Assembly (NCBI RefSeq): GCF_023715415.1
Contig: NZ_JAMBOB010000004.1
Span: 124,001 to 188,000, forward strand
DNA: 64,000 nt
Source: Neobacillus niacini
GTDB taxonomy: Bacteria; Bacillota; Bacilli; Bacillales; Cytobacillaceae
Reading direction: 5' to 3'
This document shows, in pieces, positions 35,242 through 42,099 of this stretch. How positions within the stretch are numbered: position 1 is the first letter of the stretch; every line of letters starts with the position of its first letter. Below the pieces are notes generated by a model, which worked only from the letters and a program-made list of their open reading frames with translations, was not told where the DNA came from and ran no database searches. The position numbers and the translations under genes are program-made.

Positions 35242-35475
35242 TTATAAGTTCTTCAATACTAAAAGCAGTCGGTTATTTCTTGTATTTCTTTCTTCATCAG
35301 AAGCTAAATCATATTTTTTCAACAGATGAAACACTTCATTCAATAGGTCCTGGGTATGCTCCTCGGAAAAAAATTGATTAAATAAAGTCTTCATTTCTTC
35401 TGGTAGAAATCCTGCTTGTGATTCATACTTATTTCTTACATCTTCTTTTGTGTGGTCCAGTTTACATTCACTCAT
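35242..35475 (-). CDS. Small hypothetical protein, 77 residues
   Basis: It begins MSECKLDHTKEDVRNKYESQ and is predicted to be soluble and helical, with no motif I recognise. GAAGGTG precedes the ATG at 35475, and a GTG nine bases further out is less likely. It starts 13 bp after the stop of the AI-2E-family gene and is followed by the shared terminator, so it belongs to that operon. Function is unknown. Confidence 0.65.
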   Translation of the reverse strand: MSECKLDHTKEDVRNKYESQAGFLPEEMKTLFNQFFSEEHTQDLLNEVFHLLKKYDLASDEERNTRNNRLLLVLKNL

Positions 35476-35487
35476 AGTGATCACCTT

Positions 35488-36489
35488 CTATACTTTCTTA
35501 TTATCTGTTACTTCTAATACATCCAAGATGAAAACAAAGACTGGAATACCTATTATTAAGCCCCAAACTCCAAAAAAGTGTTCAGAAAAAATTAATACAA
35601 GGAAGGTATAGAAAACAGGTAAATTTGTTTTGGAAGACATTAAATTCGGATTTAATATATATGCTTCAATGGCATGGATAATCATTATGGCAATAAAGAC
35701 ATATAAGACTGTCATGATTCCACCAATGCTATAACCAATGATGACAAGTGGTATCAGAGAAATAATTACCCCAGCAACAGGAATTAATCCTAAGAAGAAA
35801 ATCATAATGGAAAGTCCACCTAACTGTGGAAATCCAAATATCCAAAGGGCGATTGTTGTAAGTACACAGTTAACAACTGCAATGATTAATTGTGCTTCAA
35901 TTACTTTTCCGAAGGTACCAACAAATTTCCCAGAGAAAAATTCTATTTCTGCGTAAATAGATGCAATCTTACTCGTTTTGAATTTTTTTGTAAATTCTAT
36001 TAAACGAGGTTTTTCTAGCAAGAAAAACAGGCTCATTAAAAGAGCAATTAATAATTGTAGACTAAATGTACTAATATCCGAAAAATAGGAAATGACAAAG
36101 GTAAAACCTCTCTCCAAATAACTTGATATTTGTATTTCCTCAAGACGGCTAACTAGATAATTTAAGACAATATTGTCATGTTTTTTTGTATAGAATGCGG
36201 TGATTTGCTTAATTAATGCCGTTATTTCACCAACTATCATTGGCAGGTATTTAACAAGACCATAGGAGAGCAACCCTACAATCGTAGAATAGGAAGCAAC
36301 TACAAGGATTTTCCGATTTAGTGGAATTTTTCTAGATAAGAAAATAACCAATCGGTCCATTAGAAATGTGAAGATAAACGTAAATAAGATTAAATTGATC
36401 ATATCTTTTAGTCCATAAAGAACCAGTGCAAGTAAGACAAAAATAGAAATTCTTTTAAAACCGCTGCTTTTAAGTAGATTATTTATCAT
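35488..36489 (-). CDS. AI-2E family transporter (UPF0118)
   Basis: This 333-residue membrane protein has about seven to eight helices, with the AI-2E family region near the C terminus (PQLGGLSIMIFFLGLIPVAGVI and FGVWGLIIGIPVFVFIL). Family members include export proteins for quorum signals, sodium/proton exchangers and uncharacterised permeases, so the substrate is open. It is followed by a 77-residue gene in the same operon. Confidence 0.87.
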   Translation of the reverse strand: MINNLLKSSGFKRISIFVLLALVLYGLKDMINLILFTFIFTFLMDRLVIFLSRKIPLNRKILVVASYSTIVGLLSYGLVKYLPMIVGEITALIKQITAFYTKKHDNIVLNYLVSRLEEIQISSYLERGFTFVISYFSDISTFSLQLLIALLMSLFFLLEKPRLIEFTKKFKTSKIASIYAEIEFFSGKFVGTFGKVIEAQLIIAVVNCVLTTIALWIFGFPQLGGLSIMIFFLGLIPVAGVIISLIPLVIIGYSIGGIMTVLYVFIAIMIIHAIEAYILNPNLMSSKTNLPVFYTFLVLIFSEHFFGVWGLIIGIPVFVFILDVLEVTDNKKV

Positions 36490-36717
36490 ATTAATTTACC
36501 AAACCCCATTTTTTATGTCCTAATAACTATGTATTAACTTTATTATAACAAATAAGTATCTGATTGTTACTTTTAAGTCTGAATCTTTTTATAAAAAAGA
36601 TTCATTCTAAAGACCTAGAAGAAATTTCTAGCAGCTAGACAGGCAAATTATCCTTCCCCTTCTCATACATATTCAAAGAGCATGATATATCTTGTTTATA
36701 ATTGGAGGGGATTGAGG

Positions 36718-36936
36718 TTGTCAGGAGGTCAAAAAGCACTTTTATACATCTTGTCTTTTTTCATTCCTGTAGTTGGAATCATTTTAGGGATTGTATGGAT
36801 GAATGATCAGGATTTAGACAAAAAAGCCATTGGAAAAACTTGTTTAATCATTGGTATTGTTGCAATTGTCCTTAGTTGTATTTGCTGGTTCGCTGCTTCT
36901 GCATTGTCCATAATTCCGGCCTTTATGACGTATTAA
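36718..36936 (+). CDS. Small membrane protein, two helices
   Basis: A 72-residue protein (first residues SGGQKALLYILSFFIPVVG after the initiator) has two hydrophobic helices joined by a charged loop WMNDQDLDKKAIGKT. GGAGGGG at 36704-36710 positions a TTG at 36718 as the start. The ATG at 36682 lacks a ribosome site. It resembles small Bacillus inner-membrane proteins of unknown function. A strong terminator follows. Confidence 0.65.
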   Translation: MSGGQKALLYILSFFIPVVGIILGIVWMNDQDLDKKAIGKTCLIIGIVAIVLSCICWFAASALSIIPAFMTY

Positions 36937-36945
36937 CATCCTAAC

Positions 36946-36980
36946 AAAAACCCAATTCTTTCGAATGAATTGGGTTTTTT
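36946..36980. terminator. Terminator after the small membrane protein gene
   Basis: AAAACCCAATTC (36947-36958) pairs with GAATTGGGTTTT (36967-36978), with a long T run on the plus strand. Confidence 0.85.
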
Positions 36981-37002
36981 TCGAATACGGGAGTGATAGA
37001 AG

Positions 37003-37644
37003 TTGCTGCATGAAATTCTGCACTTTTTTGGCGGGGCGATATGTCATCAATTAGGAGAGCGATCACTACAAGTGTCTGGTAAGGCATTGGCAGTTTGTGC
37101 AAGAGATACTGGTATTTATATAGGTATTTTTTCTACACTCATTTATTTACATTTTTCAAAACGAAAACAGTGTATTACGATTCCTACTATAAAAGTAAGC
37201 TTTTTACTTCTGTTGTTCATAGTTCCTTTGATCATTGACGGTTTAGGTTCCTACTCACACCTATTTGATTCGAATAATCCTCGGAGATTAGGAACGGGAA
37301 TAGCCTTTGGATTCGTATTGCCTTATTTTATATATCCTCTCCTCTCGAAAAGTCACCTTAAACCTGAGAGCGTTGCAGTATTAAGCAAGAGTAAGGATTT
37401 ATTCATTCCACTATTGGTAAGTACATTATTGGGAGGACTCTTTTATTTAGGACAACCAGCACATATCGTCCTGGACAGCTTTATTATCGTTTCCGTTATC
37501 GGATGGTTCAGCTTACTAGCCTCCTTTCTTTTTCCGTTTATTCGTAAAGCAGGTTTGAAGTGTGCTCTTTCGATTATGGTTAGTTTAACATTTCTCGCAC
37601 TCCTTTCTTTAGCGCATACCTGGGTTATAACGTTAACTGTTTAA
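37003..37644 (+). CDS. DUF2085 membrane protein
   Basis: This 213-residue membrane protein carries the DUF2085 signature ICHQLGERSLQVSGKALAVC followed by ARDTGIYIG. Most members read CARCTG, and here the second Cys is Asp. About five helices follow. The start is TTG at 37003 with GGGAGTG 7 bp upstream. Function of DUF2085 is unknown. The gene stands alone, downstream of a terminator. Confidence 0.8.
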   Translation: MLHEILHFFGGAICHQLGERSLQVSGKALAVCARDTGIYIGIFSTLIYLHFSKRKQCITIPTIKVSFLLLLFIVPLIIDGLGSYSHLFDSNNPRRLGTGIAFGFVLPYFIYPLLSKSHLKPESVAVLSKSKDLFIPLLVSTLLGGLFYLGQPAHIVLDSFIIVSVIGWFSLLASFLFPFIRKAGLKCALSIMVSLTFLALLSLAHTWVITLTV

Positions 37645-37713
37645 GTATAAAGGATTGGATTGATTTCCCAGTGGGAATTTCATATAAACGTCAAAATTAG
37701 ACATTAACCTCCA

Positions 37714-37742
37714 TTGACAATGATTCTCATTATCTATAGAAT
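37714..37742 (+). promoter_or_regulatory. SigA promoter with embedded Fur box
   Basis: TTGACA (37714-37719), a 17-bp spacer and TAGAAT (37737-37742). It drives the 154-residue unknown gene. Confidence 0.7.
37715..37733. promoter_or_regulatory. Fur box upstream of the unknown gene near the encapsulin operon
   Basis: A 19-bp segment differs from the classical GATAATGATTATCATTATC box at two positions, counted from 37715 with a one-base shift. It fills the promoter spacer. Confidence 0.75.
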
Positions 37743-37781
37743 CATCCATATAAACAACTTCGGAAATGGGGGATTAACAAT

Positions 37782-38246
37782 ATGTTTAACATGTTATTTG
37801 GGTTAAAGGATATTCACACGGTTATTGCCAATCAACGTAAAATCGGTGGTGCAGCAGAAGCAGACTCTATCCGTCTATCTTCCGGTGAAACCTATTTAAA
37901 CCCTGTGTTTACTAATGTTGATTTCTCAAAAGGACAGTATGTTTCTGTTGGTTTTATCGATGAAGAGGGACAAAACATCATTGCCCATGTGGACCAAATT
38001 GCGGTTATTAAAGGATTAGAACATAAATTAATTTGCCAGCTAAATAACGCCTATATTAAACAAATGCTGGTTCGTGATACATTACAATATTTACAAAAAT
38101 TATGTGAAGTAAATGCTGGTTTTGTTACAAAAACTTTTAAAAAAGAAGCATTAAGACTTGTTCAGGATATTAGTTTGAATGAATTAAAAAAGCACAATTT
38201 CTCACTTCCATTCCCAGTTGAAGAAAAAGTTATTAAATTCGCATAG
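37782..38246 (+). CDS. Unknown 154-residue protein under a Fur box
   Basis: It starts MFNMLFGLKDIHTVIANQRK and is soluble, without signal peptide or cysteine motif (only two Cys). The first ~75 residues look beta-rich and the rest helical. GGGGGAT precedes the ATG. The promoter contains a Fur box, so iron starvation should induce it. It converges with the encapsulin-operon ferredoxin gene across a shared terminator. I recognise no family. Position and control suggest a role in iron handling. Confidence 0.8.
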   Translation: MFNMLFGLKDIHTVIANQRKIGGAAEADSIRLSSGETYLNPVFTNVDFSKGQYVSVGFIDEEGQNIIAHVDQIAVIKGLEHKLICQLNNAYIKQMLVRDTLQYLQKLCEVNAGFVTKTFKKEALRLVQDISLNELKKHNFSLPFPVEEKVIKFA

Positions 38247-38248
38247 TA

Positions 38249-38284
38249 AAACGAGGTCCTGTTAAAAGGGACCTCGTTTTTTTG
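38249..38284. terminator. Terminator between the Fur-boxed gene and the ferredoxin gene
   Basis: AAACGAGGTCC pairs with GGACCTCGTTT (9-base loop), followed by seven Ts on the plus strand. Confidence 0.88.
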
Positions 38285-38304
38285 TTGGGTGTTATTTAAT
38301 ACTC

Positions 38305-38652
38305 TTAAATAATTTCTGCCTGGCATGCCAATCTGTATCCGTTTGTTAGTTCATTCTTCAGCTTTTTCTGTTCCAGCTCATTAGGAGCAGATAGTCCAGG
38401 TGCTTTAATTACTTTTACTGTACACTGTCCGCAAGTTCCTTTGCGGCATTTATAATTGATTTGCTTCCCTTGATTCAAAGCTGCGTCCAAGAGCATTCCT
38501 TTTACAGGGAGAATTTCGATTTTGCTGCCGTTTTGCTCGACAATGATTTCTTCTATCTTGACTTCTTTCCTTTCAGTCTGTATTAGTGTTTGAGGTTTTA
38601 CCATCAGCCTGCCTGGTATGAGTGAACCGACTGTAAATATGCGATTATTCAT
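38305..38652 (-). CDS. [2Fe-2S] ferredoxin with N-terminal encapsulin-loading peptide
   Basis: This 115-residue plant-type ferredoxin has cluster ligands Cys69, Cys74, Cys77 and Cys110 (CRKGTCGQC...RLACQ). Its N terminus MNNRIFTVGSLIPGRLM contains FTVGSLI, identical to the C-terminal tail of the IMEF cargo, so it is very probably packaged in the same shell. It could supply electrons to reduce and release stored iron. Its ATG shares one base with the encapsulin stop (TAATG), which indicates tight coupling. It is the last gene of the operon. Confidence 0.9.
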   Translation of the reverse strand: MNNRIFTVGSLIPGRLMVKPQTLIQTERKEVKIEEIIVEQNGSKIEILPVKGMLLDAALNQGKQINYKCRKGTCGQCTVKVIKAPGLSAPNELEQKKLKNELTNGYRLACQAEII

Positions 38653-39500
38653 TAGTCACCCATTGACTCCAATGTACAAATGGCTGAAGGGCGTTTAATC
38701 CGTAAAACGATTGTTTCATACACACGGAAAGGATGATTCATCCCTTCTACACCTAAGTAAGCTGTATCAAAATCCTCAGATATAGCAAGGTCTAAATTAT
38801 TTTTCCCTGTATTAACCAGCACTCCAGATTTTCCTTTTAATACAGGAGATTGGAACACCCCATCGGTAACCAATTCACGAATATGTTCAATTTCTAATAC
38901 ATTTGTATCACGGTGGACACGATGGATAAGTGAATATAATTGTGGTGATAATACAAGCGCAAACGGTCCATTGTGATTCATCTCAAGCAGCTTATTTCTT
39001 GCATCGACAATATCCTGAAAAGCATTCCCAGATTCAAACCATTCGCCAATTAAGTGTGTTAAACGGCCAGGGACAGTCATTAAACCAGGAATATCAAATT
39101 CCCTGGTACCATGGAAGATCATTTGGTCTTCAAGAATCGCCACATCACGGGCTGCATTGGCTGCGGCTGAAAAATCAATAGGGATATCTAATACTTTTGC
39201 CTGATCTATATCACGCCAATATAATACGAAGTCTTTATATAGCAAAGGAATTGTGTAGTTTACCCTTTTACTAGTCTCAATATCCGTATCGAAGGACCCT
39301 TGAAAATCCATTTTTGCTTCTAAATTTTCTGCAAAAATATCATTAAAGATACTTTGAACGCCCCTTCCGAGTGGACCGTATAGTTCTATAAAGCGACGCC
39401 CGACCAATTGCCTTCTTGCTGCATCAACAACAGTCTGATCCAATTGAGTAAATTCTTGATTTGATAATGGTGAATCCGGGTATAATTGTATTTTGTTCAT
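38652..39500 (-). CDS. Encapsulin nanocompartment shell protein (family 1)
   Basis: This 282-residue HK97-fold shell protein starts MNKIQLYPDSPLSNQEFTQL and includes RRQLVGRRFIELYGPLG and LYWRDIDQ, typical of family-1 encapsulins. It self-assembles into an icosahedral compartment. The length matches the large shells known with IMEF cargo in Firmicutes rather than the ~265-residue small type. It is the middle gene of cargo-shell-ferredoxin, 19 bp after the cargo gene. Confidence 0.95.
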   Translation of the reverse strand: MNKIQLYPDSPLSNQEFTQLDQTVVDAARRQLVGRRFIELYGPLGRGVQSIFNDIFAENLEAKMDFQGSFDTDIETSKRVNYTIPLLYKDFVLYWRDIDQAKVLDIPIDFSAAANAARDVAILEDQMIFHGTREFDIPGLMTVPGRLTHLIGEWFESGNAFQDIVDARNKLLEMNHNGPFALVLSPQLYSLIHRVHRDTNVLEIEHIRELVTDGVFQSPVLKGKSGVLVNTGKNNLDLAISEDFDTAYLGVEGMNHPFRVYETIVLRIKRPSAICTLESMGD

Positions 39501-39519
39501 GGTTTATCCTCTCATTTCC

Positions 39520-40089
39520 TTAGATTAGGCTTCCCACCGTAAAGCCCCTTCTCTGTTTAGTCTGGGGAGCATGACTAACCACTGCTTGAGCTCCTGTTCG
39601 GTCTAAATGGTCATGATCCTCATCGTGATGGGCATGTGGGTCTACATAATTGGTATCAAATCGACTGTTAATTTCCATTAACATTTGTTTTACCTGCTGA
39701 TAATCCTTATATGAAACTTCCCTTAAGCTTTTTAACAAGCTGCTTCGCTCTTCATCTGTAAAGCGAAATAGTGCTAAATCTAAGTGTTCGACGAAATTAT
39801 GTAATCCGAATTTTTCAAGATTAAGTTCCTGTAAAAGTCGGTTAAATTCATTGTTGGTCGGAGAAAACTCTTTCTCATCCTTCACTTGTTGAAATTTACT
39901 AATAAGCGGAATCAGGACAACTAAACGAGAAAGCCGCTGTTCTTCCTCTTCATAAATATGGTGGTAATAAAGTCTCTCATGTTCATCGGTAGCATTTTGA
40001 ATGACTGGGTCGAGCATATCCATAAATTTTTCAATTGCATCTTTGGTGGTTGTAAATATATGAAAGAAAATCTTTAATTCCTCTTGCAC
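39520..40089 (-). CDS. IMEF-type iron-mineralizing encapsulin cargo protein
   Basis: This 189-residue, mostly helical protein of the ferritin-like IMEF type has acidic/His residues such as YYHHIYEEEEQRL near residue 43. A His/Asp-rich stretch (DPHAHHDEDHDHLDR, 150-164) and a flexible linker lead to the terminal loading peptide GFTVGSLI. IMEF cargo oxidises and mineralises iron inside the shell. The start is GTG with AGGAGG about 10 bp upstream. It is the first gene of the operon. No Fur box is evident upstream. Confidence 0.9.
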   Translation of the reverse strand: MQEELKIFFHIFTTTKDAIEKFMDMLDPVIQNATDEHERLYYHHIYEEEEQRLSRLVVLIPLISKFQQVKDEKEFSPTNNEFNRLLQELNLEKFGLHNFVEHLDLALFRFTDEERSSLLKSLREVSYKDYQQVKQMLMEINSRFDTNYVDPHAHHDEDHDHLDRTGAQAVVSHAPQTKQRRGFTVGSLI

Positions 40090-40254
40090 TGCCGCCGCAC
40101 CTCCTAATACTCACTACCTGTCATTATTGACGTTGAATTCTTTTTCTAAAACCTTTACGTTACAATCTTTTGAACAAATTGTTAAAGTGAATAACTCCGG
40201 CCAATTGATACATAATAACTATGGTTAAAATTAATCTTTTAGGAGGAGAAGAAT

Positions 40255-40947
40255 ATGATGCAAAACCAGCAAGGGCAACAAGGGCAAATGCACCAGAATA
40301 TGCATACGGGTAATGTCCCTCCGCAACTGAATCATGGAGGACATGAGGTAATTGACTTAAGTACAGTTTTAGGTGCAGCTATTGGCACAATGAATTCTTA
40401 CATGTTATTACGCCAACACGTTAAGGATCCAGAATTACTGGATATTCTTGATCGCCAATATAAATTTATTCAGGACGAATACAACATCACTGCAGAATGT
40501 TTTAAAACCGGACAAAATCCTTCCCACCCTACTTCAAGATATATGATGAACCAAGGGAATGACTTCATTTATGGGATGAAGCCGGCTCAGCCAAAGAAAC
40601 CTTGGCAATCGGTATCAGAAATCAATGATGAGTATATTTCAAGCTGTATGCTGGCTTCCTGCAAATCTAGTGCTTCGATGAAAACGATGGCAGCACTTGA
40701 AACAACGAATCCAGTTGTCCGCCGTGTGCTGGCAGATTCCATTCCAAATTGCATTGAGATGGGTTACGAACTATCCGTTTATCAAAATAAACATCATTAC
40801 TACCAGGTACCGCAGCTTGCTGAGCAGGATATGAATACTTATAGAAATTCATTTGCACCTGCACAGGGTCAACCTATGGGACAAAATATGGGCCAAGCAC
40901 AAATGCCTAATAACAATATGAACATGAATAACAATATGCCGCATTAA
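40255..40947 (+). CDS. CotF-like spore coat protein
   Basis: This 230-residue protein has a Gln/His-rich head, a helical coat domain at about 30-190 (DLSTVLGAAIGTMNSYMLL...SCMLASCKSSASMKTMA), and a low-complexity Gly/Gln/Met/Asn tail. This is typical of CotF-family spore coat proteins. AGGAGGAG precedes the double ATG. It is divergent from the IMEF operon. A mother-cell sigma promoter is expected, but I could not assign one with confidence. Confidence 0.85.
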   Translation: MMQNQQGQQGQMHQNMHTGNVPPQLNHGGHEVIDLSTVLGAAIGTMNSYMLLRQHVKDPELLDILDRQYKFIQDEYNITAECFKTGQNPSHPTSRYMMNQGNDFIYGMKPAQPKKPWQSVSEINDEYISSCMLASCKSSASMKTMAALETTNPVVRRVLADSIPNCIEMGYELSVYQNKHHYYQVPQLAEQDMNTYRNSFAPAQGQPMGQNMGQAQMPNNNMNMNNNMPH

Positions 40948-40951
40948 ATTG

Positions 40952-40989
40952 AAAAAGCTATCCTTTCTTGATGAAGGGATAGCTTTTTT
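40952..40989 (+). terminator. Terminator of the coat-protein gene
   Basis: AAAAAGCTATCC pairs with GGATAGCTTTTT, followed by TTTC. Confidence 0.85.
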
Positions 40990-40995
40990 CACAAA

Positions 40996-41023
40996 TAAAA
41001 AAGACCAGCATCAGCTGATCTTG
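40996..41023 (-). terminator. Terminator of ssrA
   Basis: AAGATCAGC/GCTGGTCTT stem (one G-U pair) with TTTTTATTTG following on the minus strand. Confidence 0.8.
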
Positions 41024-41039
41024 TTATCCACCTTATGTA

Positions 41040-41399
41040 TGGTGGAGACGGCGGGAATCGAACCCGCGTCCAAAGATAACGGCACTTAAGCTTCTACGAG
41101 TGTAGTCGACATATTGGCGCTTCGCTGATCCTTTTGCCTGCCGACAGGCGGCCGGTCAGCTAGTCTGGTTGTTCTCTTCCTTCGCCCTCAGACGGTGGAC
41201 TCCGGCGTAGCCTACTTAGAGTGAGTCCGCTACCCTACCACATAGGCGATGGAGGGGCGAACAGCTATGCAGTTATTAAGCTGCGAAAGCTAGGTTGTTG
41301 TTAGTTTTGCCAGTTATAGGCGTTGACGTTTTAACGAGGCCGATCCCCTCGACTCGCAACCTAAGCTCGAACTACCCCTGTCGAATCCTTAGCGCCCCC
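41040..41399 (-). ncRNA. ssrA: Transfer-messenger RNA (tmRNA)
   Basis: This 360-nt RNA rescues stalled ribosomes together with SmpB. The 5' end GGGGGCGCTAAGGATTCGAC pairs with the 3' tRNA-like end, which has the GGTTCGATTCCCGCC T-arm and an encoded CCA. The resume reading frame (41311-41276) encodes GKTNNNLAFAA and two TAA stops, giving a tag (A)GKTNNNLAFAA. Most Bacillus tags end in ALAA. It is immediately downstream of smpB, as in other Bacillus. Confidence 0.97.
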
Positions 41400-41500
41400 A
41401 TTATAAAATGTGCTCAAATCTAGTTAAAGATTTTAGCAAGCGTAGGATGCTCAACAATAGTTTGAGCAAAAGTTTCTCATCGCTTCTTAGCGACAAACTT

Positions 41501-41528
41501 ATTATAACACACTGTGCGCATTTTTCAA
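41501..41528 (-). promoter_or_regulatory. SigA promoter of ssrA
   Basis: TTGAAA (41528-41523), a 16-bp spacer and TATAAT (41506-41501). It gives a ~95-nt leader before mature tmRNA. Confidence 0.65.
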
Positions 41529-41544
41529 TTGTAAATATTTGTAA

Positions 41545-42012
41545 TTACATCTTTTGTCGATCACGGAATGCTCGTTCGATATCGCGCTTAGCCTCTTTTT
41601 GCTTAAGTACTTCACGTTTGTCATAATTCTTTTTACCTTTTGCTAATCCTAATAAAACTTTTGCAAATCCATTTTTCAAATAAATCTTTAATGGTATTAG
41701 TGCATAACCTGCTTCTCTCGTTTCTCCAAAAAGCTTGTTAATTTCCCGCTTATGGAGCAAAAGCTTTCTTTGTCTCAAAGGATCATGATTAAAACGGTTC
41801 CCTTGTTCATAAGGGCTTACGTGCATGTTTAATAAATGCATTTCACCGTTATGAATTCTCGCATAAGAATCTTTTAAGTTCACTTTCCCAGCACGAATGG
41901 ACTTGATTTCTGTTCCTTGAAGAACAATTCCAGCCTCGTATGTTTCTTCTATAAAGTAATCATGGTATGCTTTTTTGTTTTGCGCAACCACTTTCCCTAT
42001 ACCTTTTGGCAT
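41545..42012 (-). CDS. smpB: SsrA-binding protein SmpB
   Basis: This 155-residue trans-translation factor delivers tmRNA to stalled ribosomes. The OB-fold core [21 protein letters not shown] is followed by a basic C-terminal tail that helps position tmRNA. The frame extends to a GTG at 42021, which lies within the GAGGTGAG ribosome site, so the ATG at 42012 is used. It follows rnr and precedes ssrA. Confidence 0.97.
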   Translation of the reverse strand: MPKGIGKVVAQNKKAYHDYFIEETYEAGIVLQGTEIKSIRAGKVNLKDSYARIHNGEMHLLNMHVSPYEQGNRFNHDPLRQRKLLLHKREINKLFGETREAGYALIPLKIYLKNGFAKVLLGLAKGKKNYDKREVLKQKEAKRDIERAFRDRQKM

Positions 42013-42099
42013 GTCTCTCACCTCATTATGGGTTAATTTTAGCAGAAAACCGTATTCATAACAATTGAAAGAGAGCCCCGCTAGAGACCCTCTTCAAAA

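Noticed and set aside
41400..41405. TATAAT as -10 of ssrA
   Set aside because: It abuts the mature 5' end, so transcription would begin inside tmRNA. The element at 41501 fits better.
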